From the NCBI GenBank assembly GCA_037013495.1, contig CM072812.1:36228501-36292500 (forward strand): a DNA stretch of 64,000 nt, in the 5' to 3' direction. Of this stretch, positions 47,085 to 57,700 are shown in pieces. The DNA comes from Hippophae tibetana (Eukaryota > Streptophyta > Magnoliopsida > Rosales > Elaeagnaceae). The stretch's first letter is position 1. Every line of letters starts with the position of its first letter. Under the pieces are notes generated by a model, which was not told the origin of the DNA, did no database searches, and worked only from the letters and a program-made list of their open reading frames with translations. Position numbers and translations under genes: made by a program.

Positions 47085-48122
47085 CAAATAAAATGATATG
47101 AATAATTAATCACCCTACATATAATTTGCTTGTATAGTTTTGAGAGTCTAAAATTGCTAGCTTTTAGAATTGATTGACAAATGCTATAAAATTATAAAAT
47201 TTAATGATAAGATTTATTTTTAACTTCATAATTTTTAATTTTTAAATCCAAATCGGTTCATATTTCCTTTAAAAAAATCATTATTGGAGCACAAAAGTTT
47301 TTATTTTTTATATATGTCACCACTTAATTACATTAACTCGTTACTATCTTGTTTCTTCTTCGGCTGTTTCCAATTGAGAAACAACTAGTGGCCTAATGGA
47401 TAAGATTTTACGATATTTCGTTTCGGGTAATAAATTTAAATTGAATCAAATACCCAATTAAAATAAAAGAGAAAAACTGTCCTTTAACATGAGAAGAGTT
47501 CCATATTCCATTTTGGACGCTGTTGGGTTTTGGTATAGAGGCCAAGAATTCCATTTTCAATTAGATTAATTTTGGTTACACTCCCAAGATCATACATTCA
47601 AGTCATATAACCCTAATCATTTTACAAATTAAGAATATATAAACATTAGATGTAATAAAAAAAATTCCTTTTAGTTATCATGTTTGCCTACTTTTAGTAT
47701 TGGGTTTTCTTTGAAAAGCTCATCAAACCTCGATATAGAACCCTGCAACACATATTTGGTACATTATTTACTAATAAAAATTTAATATAATAGATATTTA
47801 TAATTAACTTTAAAAAAATAATATATTTAACAATTAAAATGCATAATTTTATATATATAAGATTAAAACTATAATAAATCTATTTGATATAGGATTTAAA
47901 GTGTAAGATTTAAGATTTTGAAATATATTCTAATAAATAAAAAGAATAAGGACACAAAGCGCAAGGTAAATATGTTTTTACATCTTTTATATTCTGCATT
48001 AATGGCGCATGAAAATTTAAATCAGTGACCGTTGTGGTTATGTATATCTATTTTATTAAATTATTAAATTATGTTTTGTTGCTTCATACTAGGCTATATG
48101 TTATTTGCTCACTTGATGGTAG
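47085..48122. other. Intergenic DNA left of the DRG1 pseudogene
   Basis: AT-rich. A tRNA-like relic at 47385-47450 is listed separately. The missing first coding part of the DRG1 copy could once have been here but is not recognisable. Confidence 0.35.
47385..47450 (+). repeat. tRNA-Arg-like relic or SINE head
   Basis: The sequence agtggcctaatggataag closely resembles the D-arm/box A of plant arginine tRNAs (GTGGCCYAATGGATAAG). A weak box-B-like word (aaattgaatc) follows about 40 nt later. The acceptor stem does not pair and the anticodon arm is lost. It is a SINE head or tRNA pseudogene, not a working gene. Confidence 0.4.
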
Positions 48123-49239
48123 GCTAAACGTGCAAAGTTAAGAAGAGATCTCCTTGGTAGGTGCTGGTGATGGTTTCGATGTTACTAAAAGTGGAGATGC
48201 AAGAGTAGGTCTTGTTGGTTTTCCTTCAGTTGGGAAATCTACGTTGCTGACAAATTAACAGGAACCTTTTCGGAAGTAGGAAACATAAATGGTGTTTGTT
48301 TCTTTTCTTTATCACCTTCACCCCTGCCTCTACAAGATAACTTGTGCTTTGGAATCTGCAAGAAATGCACACGATTATTTAATACCTTCTTATTAATTTA
48401 AAACTAGAAATATCATTATGGCCATGTGGCGATAAGGCTGGATGTGGAACCATTTGTTGCTACTCCATCGTTTATGATGATTCTGACTCTAAGGGTCATT
48501 TAATGTATATGTTCATAGGTTGCTTCCTATGAATTCACTACCTTAACTTGCATCCCAGGTGTGATCATGTACCGAGGTGCTAAAATTCAGGTATCATCAT
48601 TGTTATGTAATATTGTAATTATGTAGTGTTAATTTTTAGGTTCCCTTTAGTGTAATTATTGATTATAACATCTAGAACATGAAATCAGTAATGCCTATAC
48701 ATGAAATCAACTATGCTTGCATAGTTGGGAGGGCAGTACATACTTATGTTGTGGTCTTCTATATGTGTCCGTATGTTCATGTGATGTTGTTTGTCTACCA
48801 CAGATCACAGTATTGGTATAGACAGTACCAAATTAGATATGCTACATGTCAGGATTATATTTTGAGTATAAAAGTTCACTTTGGTGATTTGGTTTCTAAC
48901 ATCATATTGAGCGCAGCCAAACAAAATTATTAGCTTCTTGCTGACAAGATCGCAAAACTGAATTACTTAATTACAGAATTCAGCATGATTTTTATCCCTG
49001 AAACTTGAAGGAGAAAGTTATTTTTCAGGCATGATTGAAAATTTTATCAAAGTACTGTTACGTAAACTTACTCGCCTGGGAGAATAAATTTGGCTTTCAA
49101 ATCCAAGGTTTCATACTTGATAAATGGGTTGAAGCTTGTCAAAATAAATAATCAAAACTCTCCTTTGATAATCCAGGAATTTTGAGAAATAATTCAATGG
49201 GGTAGAGCAAATAATGGAGCAAGATTACATGGAAAATGT

Positions 49240-49439
49240 TGTCAAAATGTCAAATATTTCATTTTATTTCTGTTCTGGTATTTCTGTACAAATGTATTGT
49301 ATTTGTATACAAAAGAAAATGAAAAGCAAACAAATTATAACAGTATTGATTTCTATTATTATTCTTGGCTGCTGATTATCTGGCATAATTCTAGGATTGT
49401 TGTCTCCATGTTGTGTGCCATATTACTCACATGCCAACA
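49240..49439 (-). repeat. 3' LTR of the young copia element
   Basis: 200 bp, TGTCAAAATG...CATGCCAACA. Differs from the right LTR at three sites (tctgg/tctgt, acagt/acaat, ttgtgt/ttgtct). Confidence 0.97.
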
Positions 49440-49453
49440 CTCCTCCTCAAGTT
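49440..49453 (-). other. Polypurine tract of the young copia element
   Basis: The minus strand reads TTGAGGAGGAG directly before the 3' LTR. Confidence 0.8.
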
Positions 49454-52400
49454 GGTGCATATATGTCTCTTATGCCCAACTTGTCAAGTGAGTTGTAGAA
49501 GTTCCTTGCAGACACAGATTTTGTGAGTATATCAGTCAATTGATCTTCTGATTTAACAAATGGAAGCTTAATAATCTTTTCTTCAAGATTCTGTTTGATG
49601 AAGTTCCGATCCACTTCAACGTGCTTCGTGCGATCATGTTGAACTGGATTGTGAGAGATGGCAATGACTGCTTTGTTATCACAAAATAAGTTCATTTCAG
49701 AGTTAGGAGCAACACCAATCTCAGTTAGAAGTTTTTTCAACCAGAGGAGCTCACATATTCCCTTGACCATTCCTCGAAATTCAGCTTCAGCACTGGATAA
49801 GGCAACTACATTTTGCTTCTTGCTCCTCAATGTAACAAGATTGCCCCCCACGAAAGTAAAGTACCCAGCAGTAGATTTCCTATCCTTCATATTCCCTACC
49901 CAGTCTGAATCTGTATATCCAAGGACTTCCAATTGACCATTCTTTGAAAACATAAGTCCTTTCCCAAGGGAGGATTTTAAGTAACGAAGTATTCGCATGA
50001 CTGCATCCATATGGTCTTCACTTGGGCAGTGCATGAACTGACTCACGACACTCACAGCATAAGCAATATCAGGTCGAGTATGAGATAAATATATGAGTTT
50101 ACCTACTAACCGTTGATATCTCTGTTTATCTGCTGGTACTTGGTCCACATATTCTCCGAGTTTATGATTTTGAACCATTGGAATATCGACAGGTTTACAA
50201 TCTAGTAGTCCTGCCTCTGCTAGTAGGTCCAGAGTATATTTCCTTTGGGAAAGACATATGCCTTGTTTTGATCTTGTTACCTCAATACCTAAGAAGTATT
50301 TGAGCCCTCCCAAGTTCTTCATTTCAAACTCATTTGACAGTTGTTCTTGAAGCTTAGAGATTTCTTCTTTATCATCCCCTGTAATGATCATGTCGTCTAC
50401 ATAGACTATAAGGGCTGTTATCTTCCCTAATCGATGTTTTAGGAAAAGAGTATGATTAGAGTTGCTTTGTTGGAACCCATATTTCTTCATTGCTGAACTC
50501 AACCTACCAAACCACGCTCGAGGTGATTGTTTTAGTCCATACAATGCTCGTTGTAATCTACATGCAGTTTCTTTCCCTGATGTAACAGTATATCCTGGTG
50601 GGATATCCATGTAAATCTCTTCTTCAAGGTCACCATGAAGGAAGACATTCTTCACGTCAAGTTGGTGCAATGGCCAATCTAAATTTGCTGCAAGAGATAA
50701 CAAAACTCTCACAGTTTTTAGTTTAGCCACAGGTGAAAAGGTTTCTTGATAATCTATCCCGGGTTTCTGTGTATATCCTTTTGCTACAAGCCTCGCCTTG
50801 TATCGATCAACTAACCCATCTGCTTTATACTTAATGGAGAAAATCCACTTGCATCCTACCATCTTCCTCCCTTGAGACAACTCGCTTAACACCCATGTGT
50901 TATTCTTCTGCAATGCCTCAAATTCCTCTTTTATAGCTTGAGCCCATTTTGGATCAGATAAGGCTTCTTCAATGCTACTCGGAATTTGACACGAGGAGAG
51001 TGTTTGTGCAAATTCCCTGACAGGTTCTGATAACCTTTGAGTAGATACATAATTTGCTAATGGATACTTGGGTTGTCGTTCTTCTCTTTCTGGGGAGTAT
51101 CGATTTGGAGGTTTACCTCGATTGTGTCTGAAAGGTAAAACATAACCAACAGATGTATCTATAGCATTAGTTTGTAAAGGTGTGATAGGATAGCTTACCT
51201 CAGGAGTGTTCTCAGTAGGAGGATCATTGGGTACTAGAGAATGGAGGGGTACATTAACCGCTTCATATTCTGGAGATTCAATTACTACTTCAGCTTCAAT
51301 TCTTGGAAGTTCAAGCTCGGGTCTAGATACTGGCTCCTCAATATTATTGGCACGATCCGAGTATGTGGGACTCGTGTCTAATATTTCAATATCAAGCCAA
51401 TTTCGTTCTTCACCATAACTCTTCTCCTGAAGAGTGTAATTGGATACCGGTGATGGGAAAAAACATTCTGATTCGAGGAAAGTGACATCCATGGTAGTAT
51501 AGATTCTTTTAGTAATTGGATCATAACATCGGTACCCCTTTTTTTGTACATCATACCCCAAGAATACACATCGGACAGCACATGGATCCAACTTAGTTCG
51601 TTGATTTTTATGGAGGTGGACAAAAGCAACACATCCAAAAATTCGGGGCGGAAGCATCAAAATAGTAGGCAAGGAAAGATGATCAGATAACACCTTTAAT
51701 GGAGTCTGAAATTGTAAGATTTTTGTGGGCATTCGATTCAGTAGATACACAGCTGTAGTAACAACATCACTCCAGTATTTATTAGGCATATGTGCACCGA
51801 TTAGTAAGGCCCGAGCCGTTTCTAAAATATGCCGATTCTTCCTCTCCGCAGTACCATTTTGTTGTGGGGTTTGTGAACATGAGGTTTCATGGAGAATACC
51901 ATGGTTGTCCAAGTATGTCCGGAATTGTTGATTAACATACTCCCCTCCATTATCGGACCTAAGTATCTTAATTTTTTCAGAAAATTGTGTCTGAACCATG
52001 ATGTGAAACAGGCAAAATGTAGCAAATACTTCATCTTTATGTTTGAGAAGGTAAAGCCATGTCATTCGTGTACAATCATCAACAAAAATAACAAACCAAC
52101 GATGACCCGATGATGTAATGACCGGGGAAGGTCCCCAAACATCAGAATGTACTAAAGCAAAAGGAGTCATACTTTTATTCATGCTCATAGGATAAGACGC
52201 CCTATGACTTTTTGCTAGGATACAAGTATCACATTTGAAATCTGAATGTGTGATATTTGAAAATAAACTGGGGAGTAGGTGCTTTAAATACCCGAATGAT
52301 GGATGCCCAAATCTACAATGACATAGCCAAATCTGTCGTTCCTTGTTACCAACAGTATGTTGCATGTGATTGGCTCTTCCTGAACTGAGGTCATCCACAT

Positions 52401-52527
52401 AATATAGCCCTCCTCTCCTAGTACCACGCCCAATGATCTCCTTGGTGAGAATATCCTGTAGAAGGCAAAAAGTAGAATACATCAATACTACACAATTAAG
52501 GTCTGAAGTGACCTGACTTACAGACAT
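49447..52527 (-). CDS. Copia pol: integrase, reverse transcriptase, RNase H
   Basis: An uninterrupted 1026-residue frame (ATG 52527 is only the first Met after the gag stop; the frame is the same as gag). Order: pre-integrase segment with a His-x-His/Cys-x2-Cys zinc finger (about 70-102), integrase core with the triad Asp129 (HSDVWG), Asp192 (SDNGGEY) and Glu228 (NGTAERK), then an acidic/proline linker. Reverse transcriptase follows with KARLVAKGYTQ, DVKNVFLHGDLEEE and the catalytic YVDDM motif, then RNase H with YTDSDW, SSAEAEF and CDNKAV. Together these copy and insert the element. No frameshift or internal stop was found. Translation would need readthrough of the TGA at 52533-52531 or a donor polyprotein. 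Confidence 0.93.
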   Translation of the reverse strand: MSVSQVTSDLNCVVLMYSTFCLLQDILTKEIIGRGTRRGGLYYVDDLSSGRANHMQHTVGNKERQIWLCHCRFGHPSFGYLKHLLPSLFSNITHSDFKCDTCILAKSHRASYPMSMNKSMTPFALVHSDVWGPSPVITSSGHRWFVIFVDDCTRMTWLYLLKHKDEVFATFCLFHIMVQTQFSEKIKILRSDNGGEYVNQQFRTYLDNHGILHETSCSQTPQQNGTAERKNRHILETARALLIGAHMPNKYWSDVVTTAVYLLNRMPTKILQFQTPLKVLSDHLSLPTILMLPPRIFGCVAFVHLHKNQRTKLDPCAVRCVFLGYDVQKKGYRCYDPITKRIYTTMDVTFLESECFFPSPVSNYTLQEKSYGEERNWLDIEILDTSPTYSDRANNIEEPVSRPELELPRIEAEVVIESPEYEAVNVPLHSLVPNDPPTENTPEVSYPITPLQTNAIDTSVGYVLPFRHNRGKPPNRYSPEREERQPKYPLANYVSTQRLSEPVREFAQTLSSCQIPSSIEEALSDPKWAQAIKEEFEALQKNNTWVLSELSQGRKMVGCKWIFSIKYKADGLVDRYKARLVAKGYTQKPGIDYQETFSPVAKLKTVRVLLSLAANLDWPLHQLDVKNVFLHGDLEEEIYMDIPPGYTVTSGKETACRLQRALYGLKQSPRAWFGRLSSAMKKYGFQQSNSNHTLFLKHRLGKITALIVYVDDMIITGDDKEEISKLQEQLSNEFEMKNLGGLKYFLGIEVTRSKQGICLSQRKYTLDLLAEAGLLDCKPVDIPMVQNHKLGEYVDQVPADKQRYQRLVGKLIYLSHTRPDIAYAVSVVSQFMHCPSEDHMDAVMRILRYLKSSLGKGLMFSKNGQLEVLGYTDSDWVGNMKDRKSTAGYFTFVGGNLVTLRSKKQNVVALSSAEAEFRGMVKGICELLWLKKLLTEIGVAPNSEMNLFCDNKAVIAISHNPVQHDRTKHVEVDRNFIKQNLEEKIIKLPFVKSEDQLTDILTKSVSARNFYNSLDKLGIRDIYAPT

Positions 52528-52530
52528 TAG

Positions 52531-53814
52531 TCAGTTTGACAGAGAGGGTACAAGCAAAGTATTAGATAATGATAATGAAGGAGATAAGGTCACTGTTCCA
52601 GCTCCTGTAACTGGATAAGTGACCCCATTTGCATTGGCAACACGACTCCGTCTTGGCTGGGTTGTATTGGAGAGATCGTTTGGGTCAAATGTCATGTGAT
52701 CTGTAGCTCCAGAGTCTAGAATCCACTCATCTTTCTCACTACGAGTAGAGATGTGAAATGCTTTACTTGAAATACCTGGATCTTGGGAAGATTTGGCCTG
52801 AGAAGTAAGGGATAGTGAGGCATTATTGGTAGCCACAGCTGCTCGCCCAGTAGTGTCCCGTTTCTTCCGTGCTTGAAGATCATTCCACCATTCTGGATAC
52901 CCATGTAGTTTGAAGCAGTTTTCACGGGTGTGTTTGGAGTTTCTACAATGGCCATATTTCATGTCAAGAGATGGTGGATTTCCCGTGGATTTCTTGCTAC
53001 CCAAGGAAGTTCCTATTTTTGGTGGCATTAGGTTATGGTGTCCCTTGACCCCTTTAAAAGCCATAACAGTTCCGGGTGTCGTATCTACACCTGTGATCAT
53101 CACGGTCTGCCTGACCTCTTCCCTACGGACGAATCCATAGGCTTGTTCCACCGTAGGGAATGGTTTGATCTGAAGCACATCACTTCGAGTTTTATCCAAT
53201 CTATCATCAAGTCCATCGAGGAAGGTATACACTCGATCTTCCTGTACGATGGAGTTGTATTTTTGTATATCAATCGCACACTCCATTGGATTAGGACGAC
53301 GGAAATCAATTTCACGCCACAACCCTTGAAGGTCATTGTAGTATTTTTCAATGGATCCACCCGCTTGTTTCGTACGAGTAACTTGACGGCGAAGATCATA
53401 CACCTGAGACGTGTCTGTCCCATCATAGTAAGTGGTAGCCACCGAATCCCAAACATGTTTTGCAGTTGGGAATCGGATAAAATTTGCAATTAAGGAGGGG
53501 TCCATCGAATTGATCAACCATCCTTTGACAATGGCGTTTTTAGTACGCCATCTCCTAAATAAGGGGTCGGTTTCAACAGGTTGAGGAAAATCCCCATTAA
53601 TGTATCCCAGTTTATCTTTGCCAGAGATATACATCTCTACCACCTGGGACCATAAGGCATAATTGGATCCTCCCAACTTGATACTAATGGGAGCAGTCGA
53701 CGCTTCAGTTGGCGGAGGTTGTGAGCTGATCTGAGCTCTAGTTAAAACTTCCGTCATTTTCGCCGTCAAATCTTCCAATATGAAATTGGTAGTTAAATCT
53801 CTAGATTCCGCCAT
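52531..53814 (-). CDS. Copia gag plus protease, ending at a TGA
   Basis: 427 residues from ATG 53814. Gag text with an N-terminal SIKLGGSNYALWSQ motif and a UBN2-type core (KHVWDSVATTYYDGTD) forms the capsid. The knuckle reads YGHCRNSKHTRENC, so the first cysteine of CX2CX4HX4C is tyrosine (TAT for TGT). The protease site WILDSGATDHMT lies near the C-terminus. The frame stops at TGA (52531-52533) after SLSN and continues in the same frame with LMSVSQVT, typical continuous polyprotein text. The stop is therefore best read as a point mutation, for example CGA to TGA, although a programmed readthrough stop is an alternative. Confidence 0.92.
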   Translation of the reverse strand: MAESRDLTTNFILEDLTAKMTEVLTRAQISSQPPPTEASTAPISIKLGGSNYALWSQVVEMYISGKDKLGYINGDFPQPVETDPLFRRWRTKNAIVKGWLINSMDPSLIANFIRFPTAKHVWDSVATTYYDGTDTSQVYDLRRQVTRTKQAGGSIEKYYNDLQGLWREIDFRRPNPMECAIDIQKYNSIVQEDRVYTFLDGLDDRLDKTRSDVLQIKPFPTVEQAYGFVRREEVRQTVMITGVDTTPGTVMAFKGVKGHHNLMPPKIGTSLGSKKSTGNPPSLDMKYGHCRNSKHTRENCFKLHGYPEWWNDLQARKKRDTTGRAAVATNNASLSLTSQAKSSQDPGISSKAFHISTRSEKDEWILDSGATDHMTFDPNDLSNTTQPRRSRVANANGVTYPVTGAGTVTLSPSLSLSNTLLVPSLSN

Positions 53815-54555
53815 GAAATCTAAATTTTTTTTTTTTACAATTCGTACAACACTATATAAAGAAAAATTTGTAACCCTAAACCTCCCTTTTCATATTCGCG
53901 CAGCTTCTTTTGCTAACCCTAAAATTTCTTTTTTTTTTTTCAATTTTTTCACAGCTCCTTCTTCCTCCTTCTTCCTCAGCGCATCTTCCTCTTCTTCCTC
54001 AGCGCAGCTTCTTCTTCATCAGCGCAGCTTCTTCTACTGCGTTCCTCAACGTAGCTTCTTCTTCCGCGGCTTCACGCAACCTCTGTGCAGTTCCTTCTCG
54101 TTCCACACATGCAGATAAACCACAAAATATATGTTGTTGCGTAGAGAAACTGTGATAATTCCACACCAACGAGCAATCAATGCCTGTTATCGTTGTGTTC
54201 TGTTTCTTTTCCAGACAAGAAACTGATGGTGAAACCGGCCACTCTGTGAGGCAACCAACGTTGGAGCCAACCAATTAGACCGATACGGTTTCAATGAGTA
54301 AGTCAGAACGACCACATAGATCGAACCAGTGTCGAGAAACTGTAAACCAAACTGGCCACCCCAGAAATCAGATTCAGAGGGTAAGTGTAAACCAGAAATC
54401 AAAAAATCAGCAGCAGGAAACAGAAATCAGCAGAAATTAGAAATCTGCAGCAGAAACAGAAATCTGCAGCCGAAAACAGAAATCAGAAATCTGCAGCAGA
54501 AAACAGAAATCAACAGCTACAATCAGCAGGTAGTTCTATTAGTCATCACTAACTT
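53815..54555 (-). other. Leader (5' UTR) of the young copia element
   Basis: About 740 bp between primer site and gag. It holds pyrimidine-rich runs on the plus strand (cttcttcctc repeats at about 53950-54065). A short-period tandem region at about 54405-54520 is built from cagaaatcagcag and cagaaatctgcag variants. Confidence 0.7.
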
Positions 54556-54567
54556 GCTCTGATACCA
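54556..54567 (-). other. Primer binding site of the young copia element
   Basis: TGGTATCAGAGC on the minus strand abuts the 5' LTR. It is the canonical copia complement of the initiator methionine tRNA. Confidence 0.95.
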
Positions 54568-54767
54568 TGTCAAAATGTCAAATATTTCATTTTATTTCTG
54601 TTCTGTTATTTCTGTACAAATGTATTGTATTTGTATACAAAAGAAAATGAAAAGCAAACAAATTATAACAATATTGATTTCTATTATTATTCTTGGCTGC
54701 TGATTATCTGGCATAATTCTAGGATTGTTGTCTCCATGTTGTCTGCCATATTACTCACATGCCAACA
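54568..54767 (-). repeat. 5' LTR of the young copia element
   Basis: 200 bp, TG...CA, nearly identical to 49240-49439. Followed by the target duplication AATGT. Confidence 0.97.
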
Positions 54768-57700
54768 AATGTGACATTCGCATGGGATATTGTATTTATG
54801 CAGCATATTTTAGCCCAGTATGTCAGTTGCATAGGATCAGAATTATCACTATTCTGGTTGGTGGGACATGTTCATCCCAGCCCCACCTCACGCAGTGTTT
54901 TATAAATGTTTTCTAATTATGTTATTCACAAAATTTTCTTTTTAATATTTGTTAATTATCACTGTTTTATTTTAACTTTTTATTGATTTTAATTTTTATT
55001 AACTTTATATTTGAATGTTATTAATGTTGATTTTTTCTTATATAATTTCATATTAAATTTTAGTTTTATTCTCGTTAAAAATTCGTATTTTAATCAAGTT
55101 TTAATCACTTGACATAAAATAATAATATTTTAATAGAAAAATCAAAAAAATAATATAATTGGTCATTTTTTTCACAATTAAGGGACTTAATGATATCATT
55201 TTTAATTTTGGAGACTAAATGACACAAGTGACCTAATTTAAGGTACTTGTATGGCACCTCATCCTGTTATTTACTTGCAGCTGTTGGATCTTCCTGGAAT
55301 TATTGAGGGTGTAAAGGATGGGAAGGGCAGAGGGAGGCGGGTAAAAAAATTGACCTTTTTCCTCTTAACAAGTGTTCTCCATTATGTGGGAGAGTTTATA
55401 CAGTGCAACTAATTTGTTGCAAGGTATTAGCTTCTGATCTATTTCCTATGTTCTATTCTTGCACCAGAGCAGTAGTTTAATGTAAAGTTTTGTGCAAGCA
55501 TATGATTTTAGATATTTTGTCAGATAACTTGGAAAGTTGTCTTATGCATTTTGTGCTGAAGGAAAAATAGCTGGCTTTTTAGCAAATACATGTTCTTAGC
55601 TTCCACTAGTCCAGGATTAGTGACTATGGAATGTGTTTGACTTGTTGCTTGGATGGAATTAGCATGCCCCATTGATGAAACAGGACAGTTTTCAAGTTCA
55701 CCACAAGGCTTTTGCATTACTTAATGATTTTATTGCTGAGTGTATCACATCTTCTTAACTCCATGAAACACTTGACAAATTGTGTAAAAACATCGAGGAT
55801 ATGGCCTGGATATGTTTAAAATATTATGTGGTTCTGTGCATTTAGTTTAGTGATATCTTAGAATATTCTTGCAAGGCTTTTTAAGATGCATCTCATGCAC
55901 ATGTATGTTCATATTCTTAAGCACATCCATTTAGATCTTCCGTTGAACTGTCTTGGTGACTTCAGGTGATCAGCACTGCTAGGACATGCAATTGCATATT
56001 GATTGTTCTTGATGCAATAAAGCCAATAACTCATAAACGACTCAGAGAGAAGGAACTTGAGGGATTTGGCATAAAGTAAGAATTGCACCTTTTCCTTTCT
56101 TTTTTGACCACTGAAGGTTGTTCATCTTTATTCCGAACTATTTTTGAGTTGCAATAGTAACCTCTTAGAGTCTTGTTTTTTATTTTTCTTTTTAATCTTC
56201 TTAACTTTGATACTCTTATCGCTTTTGTGATTTCTGTATAATTAAGCAGTGATCTGTTTTCTATAACAGGTTGAACAAGGAGCCGCCTAACCTGACTTTC
56301 AGGAAGAAAGACAAGGGTGGAATCAATTTCACTTCAACAGTTACCAATGCGCATTTGGACCTTGATACTGTGAAGGCAATATGTAGCGAATACAGGATTC
56401 ATAATGCTGATATTACTCTTTGGTTCTATGCAACTGCTGATGATCTCATTGATGTCATCGAGGGCAGCAGGATATATATGCCTTGCATCTATGCAGTGAA
56501 CAAGATTGATCAGATTACGCTTGAAGAGTTGGAGATTTTAGATAAACTTCCTCACTACTGTCCAGTCAGGTAATTTTTTTTTTTTTGGGGATCAAAATTT
56601 GTTTCAAACTTGTAGTTTCTGATTCTGGATTTTTTATAAAATAAGTGATCAAGTACTTGGACATTTCATATATGTATTTGAATGTTTCTCCATCTTGCTT
56701 TCAAGTTCTGAACTTGATACTTCTGCCCTCCCTATGTTTGACAACTCTACACTGCTTCTGAAAACTGTTAATCAAAGCAGGTAGGAACTAGGAAATGCAG
56801 AAGCCTGCAAGTTAGTTTATCATGGATCCAAGCATGGTGTTCATGTAAAGGCTTTGTATGAGCTACCAAATTGCAAAATTACTCGTTTTAGACCTAAAAA
56901 AAATATGTAGATGACAGTAATTTATTCAGTGATTTGGGAGTACCACACCCTGGGTCCTGGGTATGTTCTTTTTATACCATTGTTCTTTGCATTCAATAAA
57001 TCATGTAAATATTTTTCTGAAGGGAATTATACTATATTATTGTTCTATAATTATCCCATTACTTATTATAAGATTATGTACATGAATTGTAAATTTTCCA
57101 TGAATACTGCAGTGCCCACTTGGAGTGGAATCTTGACGGTTTACTGGACAAAGTATGGGAATATCTGAGTTTAACTTGCATTTACACCAAACCAAAAGGA
57201 ATGAATGTAAACTATGAAGATCCTGTTATTCTATCATCCAAGTGAAGGACCGTTGAGGATTTATGTGCCGCATTCACAAGGATATGGCTGAACAAGTTAA
57301 TTAGTAAGTAGCATTTCCTAAGTCTTTATTCTCTTGAATTTCTACTTTTCTTACAAGTGTTTATAAGCACTTGTCTATGTCTTTGCCTAGGGCTACTGGT
57401 CAGGCTATTTTTGTGTTGATCTTCATAGGGTATGAAGATTACAAGCAAGTGTATTTTGCTTTATTTGGGTTGATGTAGGTTTCTGCCATCCTTTTGTTTT
57501 CTTTTCTTTATGACAACCATTCTCACTGCTTGCAAATTGAAACTTGCAAGTTGTATATAGAGCTTAGAACTGAGTTCCAACATGATTTTGAACTTGAAAA
57601 TAGAATTAGTTACAAAAAAAAAACCCTTATTATTTTCAATTGCTGAAGCTACTTTGTTTTCTTCCACAGTTGCCTTTTCTTGACCTAGAAAGGCTGATTG

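Larger units (their letters stand above)
49240..54767 (-). mobile_element. Young, nearly complete copia element with target duplication
   Basis: 5528 bp, minus strand, inserted in an intron of the DRG1 pseudogene. The 200-bp LTRs (49240-49439 and 54568-54767) differ at only three positions by eye. A perfect 5-bp target duplication AATGT flanks it (49235-49239 and 54768-54772). Primer site, polypurine tract, gag-protease and a full integrase/reverse transcriptase/RNase H frame are all present. A single TGA splits gag-protease from the rest, and the gag zinc knuckle has lost a cysteine, so this copy is probably defective on its own. The near-identical LTRs indicate recent insertion. Confidence 0.97.
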
